This document shows positions 1 through 10,539 of a stretch of DNA of 64,000 nt, piece after piece. Position numbers and translations under genes: made by a program. The notes under the pieces were generated by a model. The model was not told where the DNA came from, did not search any database, and saw only the letters and a program-made list of their open reading frames with translations. The stretch's first letter is position 1; every line of letters begins with the position of its first letter. The DNA is from Corythucha ciliata (taxonomy: Eukaryota > Arthropoda > Insecta > Hemiptera > Tingidae): positions 3,968,001 to 4,032,000 of the forward strand of contig CM075940.1 of assembly GCA_038030265.1 (NCBI GenBank), written 5' to 3'.

Positions 1-3000
1 TTGAAACTATCTGCCCCCCCTCATTGCTTTCTCACAAATCAGCCCTTTTACTCAGACATTCCATTCGCTTCTGTTATTGGTGAAGAGCAAATAGTTTTAC
101 TGTGTGACTAGAATAACGCGAGGGAGCTTCCCTTATTTGTGATTATTGCTTCTATTGATTTTACCGCTTTTATATACCCCTCTTATCGAAAGGGATTACG
201 TGCGTTTAGCTCCCGTGTTTCAACGTCGAGAAGTGGGTCCAGTGGGTGGACAACTGTCAAACCTGAATCTTTTAGTCCTTCGATAATTGCGCTTCCTTGG
301 TTTGGAATATCGTAAATGTTTTGCAAACGTGACGCAATCTTCCAGGGATTACGTGTCCCTGTCACCACAACGAGGGGAGGGGAGTGATGACGGCAGCGAA
401 AAATATGACGCAGAAAGCCACAGCTAAACAATTGAATATTTCTAAAATCACTCAACCACATTCAACTATAAATTATAAGCGGGGTTGAGGGAGTTATACT
501 GACGGTGAGCTGATAGCTCAGTACAGCGCTTTACAGCAGTTTGAATAATCGTGTGATCCACGCTGTTCGAACGGCACAGTCTACTTAAAATCAAAGCCAT
601 ACGTCTATTAGGACGGCGAAAAATGACACTTCTGGTGTCAATTCGTATTGGCAGCCCGGTACGGCGGGCATTGGTGCCCGTCTGTCCTTCTTGATACAAA
701 TACCCCTTCCCTCTCATCGATATATCGGCTTATGAAACCAAATCGAGGCATACGTTGAGCATCAGGGACGCCATATGGATGGGCCGCACCATAAGTTCCA
801 CAAAAATTCCATCATGCGGCTATAAACCCTAAAATGTCAGGCTCTCCTAAACTGCAGAAACTAGTTGGAGACCATACGCGGATACAGTAGACCTGTACGC
901 AGTCCCCCCTCCCCCCGGAATCAAATAACAAAAATTGCATCACTCGAAGCCCCCCCCCCCTTGTTCCGCTTTTTATAGGCGCCACTGATTTTAAAGTTCA
1001 TGTAGTAATGGGTCTGAAGAGATCCACGCTGAAGAGATCTTTCCTATTGGTTTTAATTACTAGACCCACGTCATAAAAACATCAAACTCTTCGTTTACTG
1101 CATTTCCCTCGTGTCACGGGTTTTCCTAATTTCAATGCTAATACATTCCTCACGGAACAAATTCCGTAGGGGGGAAAAACCCAGCAATTAATTACGGCAG
1201 AGTTACAATAGGTCTATTCGTTCGTCGTCCGGAGCTGCACTATTAGCACTGAAAGTAGTAACCTTTCATTATTTTTTCGCGTTAATGTTAATGGGAATTT
1301 CTGTTTAAGCTTAAACAAGACAAAGAAACGCTCACAAAATCAACACTTCGAATACAGACGAGTATATCATAAACCTTTGAACAATTGAAATAACATATTT
1401 GAATATTTTTTTCAAAACAAAGTATAGCGACTCCCCCCCCCTCCTTCCACACCACAAAACCACCAAATAAATTGGTCCACGAGTTTTAATATACTGCATC
1501 TGTGGGACCCATAAAGAAGGTGCAGTTCATTACTGGGAGGAAGGCTAATGCTCGGTTATGGACGAGCTAAAAACGGCGTATCCGTAACAAGATTGGGAGA
1601 TTGCGAGAAGAGCTGCTGTGGGTGTTGGGGAAGATATGGCGAATGGAGTGAGTGTGCAGGAGAATGCTTTGAGGGGGGTGGGAGGGGGAAAAAAGACTGA
1701 ACGGTGATATGAAGAGGGGTGTAGTGGTGGGGAACAATAACCGTAGCTCTTTGGCTCAGAGGATTCCCTTGTCCGTTGTCCATTAGTTCTTATTTATGTC
1801 TGTCCTTCTCCACCACCAAACACAATTGAGTTACACCCAAAGGCTCTGAGAGTGAGAGAGCAAGAGAAAAGGTCCCGAAGTATTGCGAAGAGGAAAAGCG
1901 TGAGAGAAATAAACGAGAATGCATGATCCCAAAGGGTGATCATCCCTTGGGACCTGCTCCCCCTAATAATAGCCCCTTTTAAAGAGTCTAATTGAGTCAG
2001 CGAACTCGCCATTACTCTCCAATCATAAGCTTACAATTAACTTTTGAATACTTAAATTTTTAGAGACAGGCAACTCTAGACACGTTGATGAGATTCATTA
2101 AAAAAAAAAAAAAAAAAAACGCCGCGAGCAAAATTTTGTGTGTGTCTAATCGCTTAATGCAATCATATTTAGCAATTTAAATGTAAAATTAAAGCAACAC
2201 AGGAATAAATGAATCGGGGATGCCAAAAATGATGAAGTGGGAGGGGAAGGGAACGAATAAGTTTTGACGTGCTTTATCAGCGTTCACTGACCAGTGGCTG
2301 CTGGTAGTTTGATAAAAAGGGGAGAGTATGGGCGGAGGGGTGAAAGTAATATTGGGTTAATGAGTGTTTGCATTGTAGGGTTGGCTGAGGTAATGGTTTG
2401 GAGCTAAGAACTTACAGATATGACTCATGGAACCACCATTCGTGGGAAGGAGGGGGGCACCCTTCCCATCAGGCCATTGGTTTCGATAAAGAAAAGAGAA
2501 GGGGTGTGGGTGGGGGAGTCCCTCGAGCTTTTACCATGAAATTCTTTTGTTTGTGTTGAAAGTGTCGTGTTTCATTGTTCTTTATTTTGAAAATGAATAA
2601 TTTTAGGGTGGAGTAGGAGGGAGAGATGTTAGCTCAATATTTGTCCCTTTATTGCAAAACGTGGGAGTGGGGGGGCTATCAAACTCAAGGGTTGTCTTAT
2701 TCGTCAACACGCTCCACTTACCTTCAAGTTTTGTTTTCATTACGCCACGGACCGACCGTCCAACAACAACTCCTGAAAAAGAACAACAAATAACATTGTA
2801 TAGTTGATTGTAGCAAAATAATTCTAAAGTCATTGTAAAGTTGGAGTGATAAAAGACTATAGAAAAAGGGGAGAAGCAGGTTCAAACTAGCGTTAATACT
2901 GGGCTCATGAGAGGAGCTAATCTGCTTAGGGGTAGATCCCATTTGCATCTCTCCAGGGAGGAAACACGTCCCCCGGTTCCCTCTTATACTCGCTTACATT

Positions 3001-4461
3001 AATTATTGCATTTCAATTTTTCACTTGACAGATTCTGGGTGTTGGAGTGGGTGGATGGGGACGTAAAAGAAGTCAGTGTGGCGTGTTAAAATTGAAACAA
3101 CCCGTTTTACTGCTTTTGACACTCTTTACGTTTCCGTCCATTAATTTTGAAGGGAAGACAAGAAAAACTCCCTGAGCTTTCGGGTTTGAAAGGAAACCAA
3201 ACAAAATTATTTCGCGACGACTTTTGGACTTCAAGTCGAGCGTCATGCGCGGCCCGCGAATTGTATGTTTTGAACGGAGTCAACCACCCTGAAAATCTCA
3301 AACTGGCGTTCGAAACAACAACAGATGTATTTCTGCTTCTTTAACAATCATTCTGCGGAATTAGAAATAGGCTGAAATCGGGACTTTTAATCAAACTCGG
3401 GGCATCATACATACAAGGACGGTCTTTTCCTGATCTTTAAATGCTTTCGCAGGGAACAGGAAGTTTCCGAAGAGTCAAAACTATAAAAGTATGTTATTAT
3501 AATCATTCAATTGCGTGTTTTAATATTATTTTCGAACGCCTATTAACAGGTTTCTTCCGTTCTTCATCTTCCGTATACATAATAATAATTATGGAGTAAT
3601 AACACGATGGGGACTAGTAGGTGTGGCTTGTTTTCCCCTTTGGCAAACCCAAAAAGCATCCATTATCGCGCTTAACATTAATTGCAAAATCAATATAGGC
3701 CTTTTCTTTTCTCGAAAAGGGAAGTATTGTGCAGAGGGCTAGCTCAGGGGGATGCAAGAGGAGAAGTGGTGGCGGGGGATTTAGCTGAGGGAGTAAAAGA
3801 GAGGTGGCTGAGATGAATTAGATGCAATGAATCTTTCCTCCTCATTTCCTTCTCTGGCGTCCCCTTTTCAGTAATCCTTCAATCTAGGGTTGCTTTTACT
3901 CCCTCCAAACTGGCAACTGTGAGGGTTAGTTGTTCAAGTTGCGCCGTACGGGCTTCTCCTCGGGATAAGCATGGTGGGAGGGGGGGACACACTGTCAAAT
4001 TAACGAAAAACAAAATTTACTAAATTTTTCTCTCGACCCTTATACACTTTTACAACGTCTGCGGAGAACTTGAAAATTTCGGAAAAATAATTCAATAATT
4101 TAATATCTTTAATAAAGTAAAAAGACAATAATATCAATTGACGGCATGACGACGCTCAAGTGATGGATAGGGCGAAAAAGTAATGACACTCGAGGGGCAC
4201 CAACTCCCGATAATGAAACTAGGAGGAAACCATTAGATAAGGATAAAAAATGGATCCCCATAGGAAGGGAGGGTAAAGGTGCAATGTCAGCATCCCTTCA
4301 ACCTCCCTTCACTAAACCCAATTTAGAATATCAACACCCCTCCAAAGGCTGTTCTTTAAAACATTCCCAGAGCACATTTTTTTTTATTTTTGAGAGCGAA
4401 AAAATATTATAACAATAAACGTTTGTGGCATCATTTGTGATAACCTTTTTTTTTGTTCCAG
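1..4461 (+). other. hth: Upstream intron of homothorax (partial)
   Basis: This is intronic because the next exon begins mid-codon after an acceptor at 4460-4461 and the first half of the homeodomain is not found upstream in the window. It holds AT-rich sequence, C-rich runs near 900-960 and 1430, and a poly(A) run of about 20 at 2100. The text ending at 987 (GGCGCCACTG) looks like the right terminus of a hAT-type element, but no left partner is in the window. I see no exon, RNA gene or intact element. Confidence 0.6.
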
Positions 4462-4520
4462 GTTTATCAACGCAAGACGCAGAATTGTCCAGCCAATGAT
4501 TGATCAGTCCAATAGAGCAG
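4462..4520 (+). CDS. hth: homothorax: internal exon, end of homeodomain helix 3
   Basis: Homothorax/Meis is a TALE-class homeodomain transcription factor that works in the nucleus with Extradenticle/Pbx and Hox proteins. The exon follows a pyrimidine-rich acceptor ending TTGTTCCAG. Its first base completes a split Trp codon. Nineteen codons follow, reading FINARRRIVQPMIDQSNRA, the invariant Meis/Hth recognition-helix sequence and flank; the last base starts a Gly codon completed in the exon at 8797. The 59-bp length and split-Trp phase match my recollection of Meis genes. The donor is GTGCTT, not the usual GTAAGT. If it is not used, the frame runs about 12 codons to a TGA near 4554, so a short alternative C-terminus is possible. 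The homeodomain N-terminal half must lie upstream of the window. Confidence 0.95.
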
Positions 4521-6649
4521 GTGCTTTTATTTCTGATATAATTCTACACTTTTGAAAATTCGAAATTACAGGTTTGCAAGACCTGTAAATTCGGGTTTGG
4601 AAAACTATTCTTCCTGGAAATGTTTGCCGTCGTGGGAATGTTTGACTGTGTAGTGAGTAAGAGGAAAGAGTCCAGTCGTTAAGGTCGATGGAGTAAAACT
4701 TTTGGGTTACTGTTTAAATGGTGGAAACAGTAAATTGTTTTTATTGCACTTATTGGAGTCGAGGGAATGACTTGTTGTGAATGATGACTGCTCCTTAGGG
4801 CCTCCCCAAGTAATTGAATTAAGAGTTAGTGCTTCAAAGGGGAAGGGAGAGTAGTTACTAGGTACTGGTGTCTTGTTTGTTTGTACTTACCCAGCCGATT
4901 TACTAGGCCGTTTAGACGCCCATGATCGCGTCCCGCCCTTGCACCTTACAATTAATGCCTCCGAATCCCCACCAAACTGCCCATCTCTTCCTTAGCCGGC
5001 CCATCTTTGCTCTTTCTCGCCTCCCTTTTTTTCCCTCCCCTTTTGTTTTTATCCATTCTGAAAATGGGTGTCCTGAGACTCTTGCTCTTGAAATGGTCCT
5101 AAGGAACATTTATCCTCCCATTCCAATTATAGAATCTGCTTCGACAGCTTAATTATTACACCTTGACCCTTGGCTTCAATCTCATTTGACCTCCCACCCC
5201 CACCCACTTCGACCATTATTTTATTACAATTTTGCATCCAATAAATGTAAATCTATATGGACCACTCTATTTCTCCGTCTGAGAAAAAGTTGGTGCGGAG
5301 GAGGTTATAAAAGGGTTGAAAGCAAGTTGTTGTGGCTTGAGTGTTTTTGTGTGGGCAAGCTTTGGTCGATTGTAAAACGGAGGTAAATTGTGGTGTTCGG
5401 GGGCAAAAGGGACTCGGTTTTGTTGTGTGGAGGGACTGCTATTGGTGAGGGTGGGGTGGGGTGGGGTTATGGAGTTGTTTTTTTTTTTTGGAGGAAGCGG
5501 TGGGTGGATCGATTGAAGGGTGAGAGGCGGGTAATATATCTCTGTGTGTCCGGGGGCCCGGGGAATGACCTCCGAGGCTATCCATCTTGTAAGCTTTTCA
5601 AGGGGGTTGGGGAGAGAAAGCACACACTGCCTAGTACTAGTAGTAGTATAGTCTCCTATCAGATCAGTGAGTCTTATTTTGGCCTCAGCGAATATCGGCT
5701 GAGTCCCCTCCTCCAACACCTCCACCCTAAACTTCACCGCAACCCAACTGAAAGTAATTGTAAATTGCTTATATCCTTCTGCTATAAGCAACTTTTTAAA
5801 AAGAAGAAGAAAAAAAAATGAAACATGGTAGTCTGCATAAAAAACCCGTCGAACAACATTTTTTAAATTGGCACTATGTACAATGAACACCACTCAACTT
5901 CACCTTTAAACGAGAAGTGGGAAAGGGATATAGGGAATTTGCAGACACCCAGCGATATCATCTCGTAAAAACGTCTCGAAGCTTTTTAAAGAACCCCCCC
6001 TCCGCTTCATCAGCCTTGCGATACATAAGAAATGATTGAAATCCGTATACATTCTAGAATCGTAAAGCTTGATGACTTTCGACACAGTGAAAACCATTTG
6101 GCTACGTGTGAAGGGGAGAAGCTGATGATGACTTTCCGGGGTGCTGAGAGGGCAGGAAGGGGGCTTTTTGGTTATCTTTTTTAAAGGTAACATTATTTTG
6201 TAATGGAAAGGTACTGAATGTCATATATTGATACATCGCGTAACGGTCCAGCGAGCGGATGTGTCCTCAAGTTTTTTTTTTAACTCCCCTCCCCTAGCGA
6301 TGCAACGTCGTACGAATAAGTAATAAGTAATAGATATTCAAAGATTGAACGATGCTGCAGAACTTGTATAAGCAAGACACCCCCCCTCCCACCATCAATT
6401 TCCTGACAGTGCTGACTGGTGAAACTGTTTGGCTACGAAACTGGGAATTAACATCCTCAAAACTCTTTTGGTTCGAAACTAAGCAATTCAGGCAGCGAAA
6501 GGCTCTTTTTCCCTACAAACTGACAGTCCACTCAGGAAACGTCCAATTCATCCTCAGACTGTGGATTGTCGCTTAATGTCGGAAGGCAAGGGAAGGGACA
6601 GTTGAGATCTTCCCATTTGAGGCTCTATCAGGGCTGACATGCAACGAGC

Positions 6650-7033
6650 TTTGTTAAATTAAGGGAATGAGCACACTTTTGATCATTCTTGAATTGAAGA
6701 CAAAACAAAAAATTTTGGAGAGACAAAAGTGTTGAAAACCCCTTGATTGTTCGGCCTCCACGACAGCATGATCCGAAATGAACAGATTCTTGAATGAGCC
6801 AAACCCACTTAGCAATTGATTTTGGAAGAAGTGAAATCCGCCTGCTTGGTTTTTAAAGAGCGAATTCAGCGAAATTTGGTTTTTGAGAGGCCAAACCAGC
6901 GAAATTGTTTTTCTGGATGAGCCAGCCCCATGGAAATTACCGCGAGATGGCTTTTTTGAACGAGCCAAAGCCGTAAAATTGTTTTATTTTTATTTTATTG
7001 AGCCACAGCCTCGTGAAATTGGTTCCTCGAAGG
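6650..7033 (+). repeat. Minisatellite A, left part
   Basis: Degenerate tandem units of about 33-36 bp follow the pattern GAGCCAAACCC..CGAAATTGGTTTTTGAA. The same unit recurs at 8278-8430, 23.75-24.06 kb, 27.06-27.16 kb, 39.95-40.38 kb and 59.05-59.90 kb. The array is interrupted by the hAT-like element at 7034 and resumes after it. Confidence 0.75.
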
Positions 7034-8269
7034 CAGTCGCGTACCCAGAAAAAAATTTCGGGGGGGGGGGGGAATCTGGTTGACTACACCCCCTTAAACA
7101 CACTTTCATTGAATCTACATCGATTCAACAGTGGGTGAGTTTCTTTATTTAACACTAAGCGCTTTAACACCGAGTTGCGCTTGTTTAGGTTTACAAAACA
7201 TATAATGGGAAGTGCTCAGGCGAACGTTTAAGCGTTGAGTAAAGAAACGGCCAAGCAGTAAGTGTTGAGTAAGTGTTGAACTAGTTGAAGTATGGAAACT
7301 CACACAGTGGCACTGCTATCAGTAACTGAGGTGTGAGGTCCTCATTTCTGATTAAATTCCTTCTAGGGTGATATATCCCCCTATAGAAAAAAGGGTTGCT
7401 TAGTAATTAAAGAAATAAATTTGGAAGTGATGATGAGAGAGTTTATTAATTTTGATGAAACGTTTTTGTCCGAATGAAGAACTATTTTTATTCAAGGTTT
7501 TTCCATGTGGCGAATAATAATAAAAATGGAGTCGCCACATCAGCCCCCCAGTCAGGAGTCTTGAGAGGCCGCGAAATCAATGATGATGTGCTGCTGCGGC
7601 GGAATGGACGTGAAGATTGGCACCGTGGTATAGATAAGGCGATGATTCGTTTGAAACCGTGAGACGACAGCATTGTTGGCGAGTGACGACGCGACGGTTG
7701 GCGAGAGGCGACGGTTGAAGAAATTTTGAAGCGAGAGCGATTGCTTACGAAGTGTAGCCATGAAGCGTGACGATGGTGGCTGGTGGTTGTGGCTCAGCGT
7801 ACAACAGGGCCGGGAACTTGTGCGAGAAAATCTCAAGCAAACAAGTCCTGAAGCCGTGGAGCTGAAGGCCGGTGGTGTCTGGTGCCGGGTGAGTTCGGCA
7901 AGACTTGAAAGTTTTGTTGAAACGTCGGCGTCTTGCCGTGAGTTAGGCAAAGATATAGCTGCAGACGACGTTAAAGAAGTAGGGCCGATGTCGGAAATGT
8001 CGCCGAGAAGATGATGGTCGCCAGACCATGATTGTTCGTGAAGTGAGGCAGGGGAATTGAATTAAATTTCACCAATTTATATAGAAAAGGGTTGCTCTAT
8101 AATTAAAGAAATAAATTTGGATGGGATGATGAGTGAGTTTGTTAATTTTGATGAAACGTTTTTGTCCGAATGAAGAACTATTTTTATTCAAGGTATTTTC
8201 CGTGTGGCGAATAATAATAAAAATGGAGTCGCCACACCCCTGACCCCCCCCCCCTGGAATACGCGCCTG
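7034..8269. mobile_element. hAT-like non-autonomous element, 8-bp target duplication
   Basis: It begins CAGTCGCGTACCCAG followed by a G run, and ends with a C run and CTGGAATACGCGCCTG, which is an imperfect terminal inverted repeat. The flanking octamers CTCGAAGG (7026-7033 and 8270-8277) are identical. An 8-bp duplication with CAG termini is typical of the hAT superfamily. No transposase is present. It sits inside minisatellite A in the hth intron. It shares its CAGGCGCGTA..CCAG terminus with the 312-bp element at 51764. Much of its interior is a TRIM-like insertion at 7383-8236. Confidence 0.88.
7383..8236 (-). mobile_element. TRIM-like miniature LTR element nested in the hAT element
   Basis: Two direct repeats of about 157 bp (7383-7539 and 8081-8236) flank a 541-bp interior. 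Each repeat carries a short TGTGGCGA/TCGCCACA hairpin at its right end. The flanking pentamer CCCCT (7378-7382 and 8237-8241) is duplicated, as expected for an LTR element. Read on the minus strand, each LTR begins TGTGGCGACTCC, and a purine-rich tract ACTGGGGGG precedes the 3' LTR at 7540-7560. The interior has one 132-codon minus-strand open frame (7552-7950) that I do not recognise and no reverse transcriptase. The LTR does not end in the usual CA, so its exact edge is uncertain. Confidence 0.75.
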
Positions 8270-8277
8270 CTCGAAGG

Positions 8278-8436
8278 AGCCAACCCCACGAAATTGCTGT
8301 CCTTCAATACGCCAACCCCACCAATTTGGCTCCTGTTTAAGTGCCAAATCCCTGAAATTGGTGTTTGAAACAGCCAACGCCACGAAGTTGGTTTTCAAAC
8401 GGTTGAAACCCGCTAAACTACTTTTTGAAGAGACCT
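8278..8436 (+). repeat. Minisatellite A, right part
   Basis: Continuation of the array at 6650-7033, with units such as GCCAACCCCACGAAATTG, split by the hAT-like insertion. The unit fades out near 8436. The remaining intron to 8796 is unremarkable. Confidence 0.7.
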
Positions 8437-8796
8437 ATGCAGCGAATTACCCGCTAACCGTGGCTGCCGTGATTGGTGCGGCCACCACCACCATTGGTAC
8501 CATGCAGATTCATGGAGGGGGTCTAAGGCCCTGACCATGACCCGTTTCTCTGCCGTGCAGTTTATCGGGGCGCTATCCACCAATTTACAACTCAATATCA
8601 CACTATTGAGCAAAATACCGAAAACTTAGCTAATAATCTGGTTGAATTGACAAGTATCTGCCCCCTCTCACGCACCCAACACCCATCCTCGTAAAAAACC
8701 CCCTATCCCCCCTAAATTTAGCATAAGATATTTCAAGGGACGTTTTAGGGGAGCAGTAGTCTCATGTCTGATCGACAGCTTATCCTCCTTACGCAG

Positions 8797-8936
8797 GTCC
8801 GAGTGGAGCTTACAGTCCAGAAGCCGGCGGTATGGGCTATATGATGGACGGTCAGCAAATGATGCACCGGACGGGTGAACCTCCTTTCCATTCGGAGTAC
8901 CACTATCCACATCAATACTATGGACACCATCTGTAG
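8797..8936 (+). CDS. hth: homothorax: terminal coding exon
   Basis: After the acceptor ACGCAG the first two bases complete the Gly codon begun at 4520, so the joined reading runs NRAG then PSGAYSPEAGG. The exon encodes GMGYMMDGQQMMHR, a His/Tyr/Pro-rich stretch and the C-terminal YYGHHL, then TAG at 8934-8936. This is the conserved C-terminal tail of arthropod Homothorax, known from the family rather than from a search. Its phase matches the 59-bp exon exactly: 2 bases, 45 codons and a stop. The gene is therefore intact across these two exons, and the intervening 4.3 kb is the last coding intron. Confidence 0.95.
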
Positions 8937-10012
8937 TCAGGTAAAGCACTCCGTCCACATTTATTGTGTTATATATATATAACCCCCCCATTTTATTTCT
9001 ATTACAGAACCATCGGAACGCTCCACTCCTAAAATTCAACCGTTATAGTTTTTGTTTGCCACCCGTTTCGTTTTTTAAACGAATTGTTAACTTGTGGAGT
9101 TATGTTACACCAGTGACAATCCTGATGGCATCCGTTTTACACTCACTCACAAACACGCGCGCATAAAAAATATATAAAAACAAAAAAAAAAAACAAAAAA
9201 AATTCAGGTTCGTAACGAAACAAAAAATATAATGTACAGTTTAGTTGCTGAATGTGTCAAAATAGCTGACATGAAAAAGGGGGAAAATCTTTTTTCAAAA
9301 TTCTATTCATAAAAATTTCGTTGAAAAAACAAACGTTTGTGGAAAGTTCAGGGTAGGAAACTTGTGCTTTGTGTTGTTGTGTTTTATATATCATATTTGA
9401 TGTTTTACAGATTACATTTTTTTTAATGAAAAAAAAGTAGCACGCATAAAGAAAAATTGTTTTACTTATAAATGCAAAAAAGTGGCCGCAGCGACCACAA
9501 ATTAAACTTAACTAGAAAAACATCTCCCTTTATGAGCATCTAAACTCTCTCAATTCATATAAATATGTATTATACTATGTATTTCTGTAGGCAGTGTATT
9601 GTAAAATCTGTATGTTCTTATCCCCCAGCTTTATATCTAAGCACACAAAAGCGTTATTTATGAGTGGAATTCCGATTTTAAAGGAAAATTGTATACGATT
9701 GAATCGAACTATTTTTGCAAATTTATTTATTACTACTTGGAACTATCTGATAACTTTTTATGACAGCTTATTTCAGAAGGAATGAAATAATAATAACAGG
9801 TTTAATTACTGACTGAACAAGGTGGCTCTTTTAAGCAAACATTACCGTTGAATTTGATCTGCACGGACGGACTGCTCGATGCAAAGCATGGGGAAAAGAG
9901 TTTGAGTGGGTGGGGGTGGGGTGCATCGAGTGAGTGTAATCTTATTTATTTATTTTTCTTTCGGCGCTAATTTACTTACTTTGATCAAACTGATTAACCT
10001 TCATGTTAACTT

Positions 10013-10018
10013 AATAAA
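10013..10018 (+). terminator. Candidate proximal poly(A) signal (AATAAA)
   Basis: A canonical AATAAA lies about 1.08 kb after the hth stop codon and is followed by GTATCGAGATGTCC. It is a plausible alternative 3' end. Confidence 0.4.
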
Positions 10019-10501
10019 CGAGCTTTGTATCGAGATGTCCAAAAAAAAAAGCTGAGCCTCGACCTTTGTTGATTTCTATTTTATTTTATTTTGACCCAAA
10101 CATTTGTGATTCTTGCATTTATTTAGTGATTTGTAAATAATCGTCTCGCGGCTTATTCGCTATTTTTATATGGACAAAAAAAGCATTAAAGAGTTCACCT
10201 GACGTTTTAAAGTATACGAGTGGGCAAACTCGCCTTGTTCCCTGACCGTCGTTTAGTTCAGTAAATAATTCAAACACGAAATGAAAGGAAAAAACATAAA
10301 TTGAAAGTACAAATACAATGTATTAAATGCACCAAGACTTCTCTTAGGTTCTCAATTCGTGGCGCTATGCAATTTAATATCTGTGTGTATATATGTACGT
10401 ATTGAATTGAAAATATACAAAATATATAAATATATATTCATATTCTATTCATATGAATATATAGTATATATACAGTGAATTCTCTTATTGTTGTATGATA
10501 G

Positions 10502-10507
10502 AATAAA
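10502..10507 (+). terminator. Candidate distal poly(A) signal (AATAAA)
   Basis: AATAAA is followed directly by TTGTTTGTTTAAACTGTTGT, a typical U/GU-rich downstream element, so this is the better of the two candidate hth 3' ends. Confidence 0.5.
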
Positions 10508-10539
10508 TTGTTTGTTTAAACTGTTGTCTTCTCCATTAA

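Larger units (their letters stand above)
4521..8796 (+). other. hth: Last coding intron of homothorax
   Basis: About 4.3 kb between the 59-bp homeodomain exon and the terminal coding exon. The first 2.1 kb holds nothing I can name; two overlapping opposite-strand open frames near 5.3-5.9 kb are compositionally biased and look like chance. From 6650 to 8430 it is a degenerate minisatellite split by a hAT-like element with a nested TRIM-like element. The acceptor is CCTCCTTACGCAG at 8784-8796. Confidence 0.85.
8937..10530 (+). other. hth: Probable 3'UTR of homothorax
   Basis: AT-rich sequence follows the stop codon with no open frame of interest. Directly after the stop there is a good donor (TCAG then GTAAAG, 8941) and a good acceptor (TTTATTTCTATTACAG, ending 9007) that could define a 67-nt 3'UTR intron. 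A TGTAAATA element near 10132 matches the Pumilio consensus. The UTR end is inferred from poly(A) signals only. Confidence 0.6.

Noticed and set aside
978..987. Complete hAT element in the first kilobase
   Set aside because: Only a right terminus (GGCGCCACTG) is visible; no left terminus or matching octamer (ATTTTAAA) exists in the window.
5267..5893. 208-codon minus-strand open frame, overlapped by a 143-codon plus-strand frame
   Set aside because: Both are made of low-complexity Pro/Thr/Lys or Gly-rich text from biased composition, with no family resemblance and no splice or start context. It lies in the hth intron.
8437..8512. Exon-like stretch with an open frame (ANYPLTVAAVIG...) and a following GT
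   Set aside because: It begins inside a minisatellite A unit, lacks a convincing acceptor and matches no known Hth segment; the phase of the two real exons leaves no need for it.
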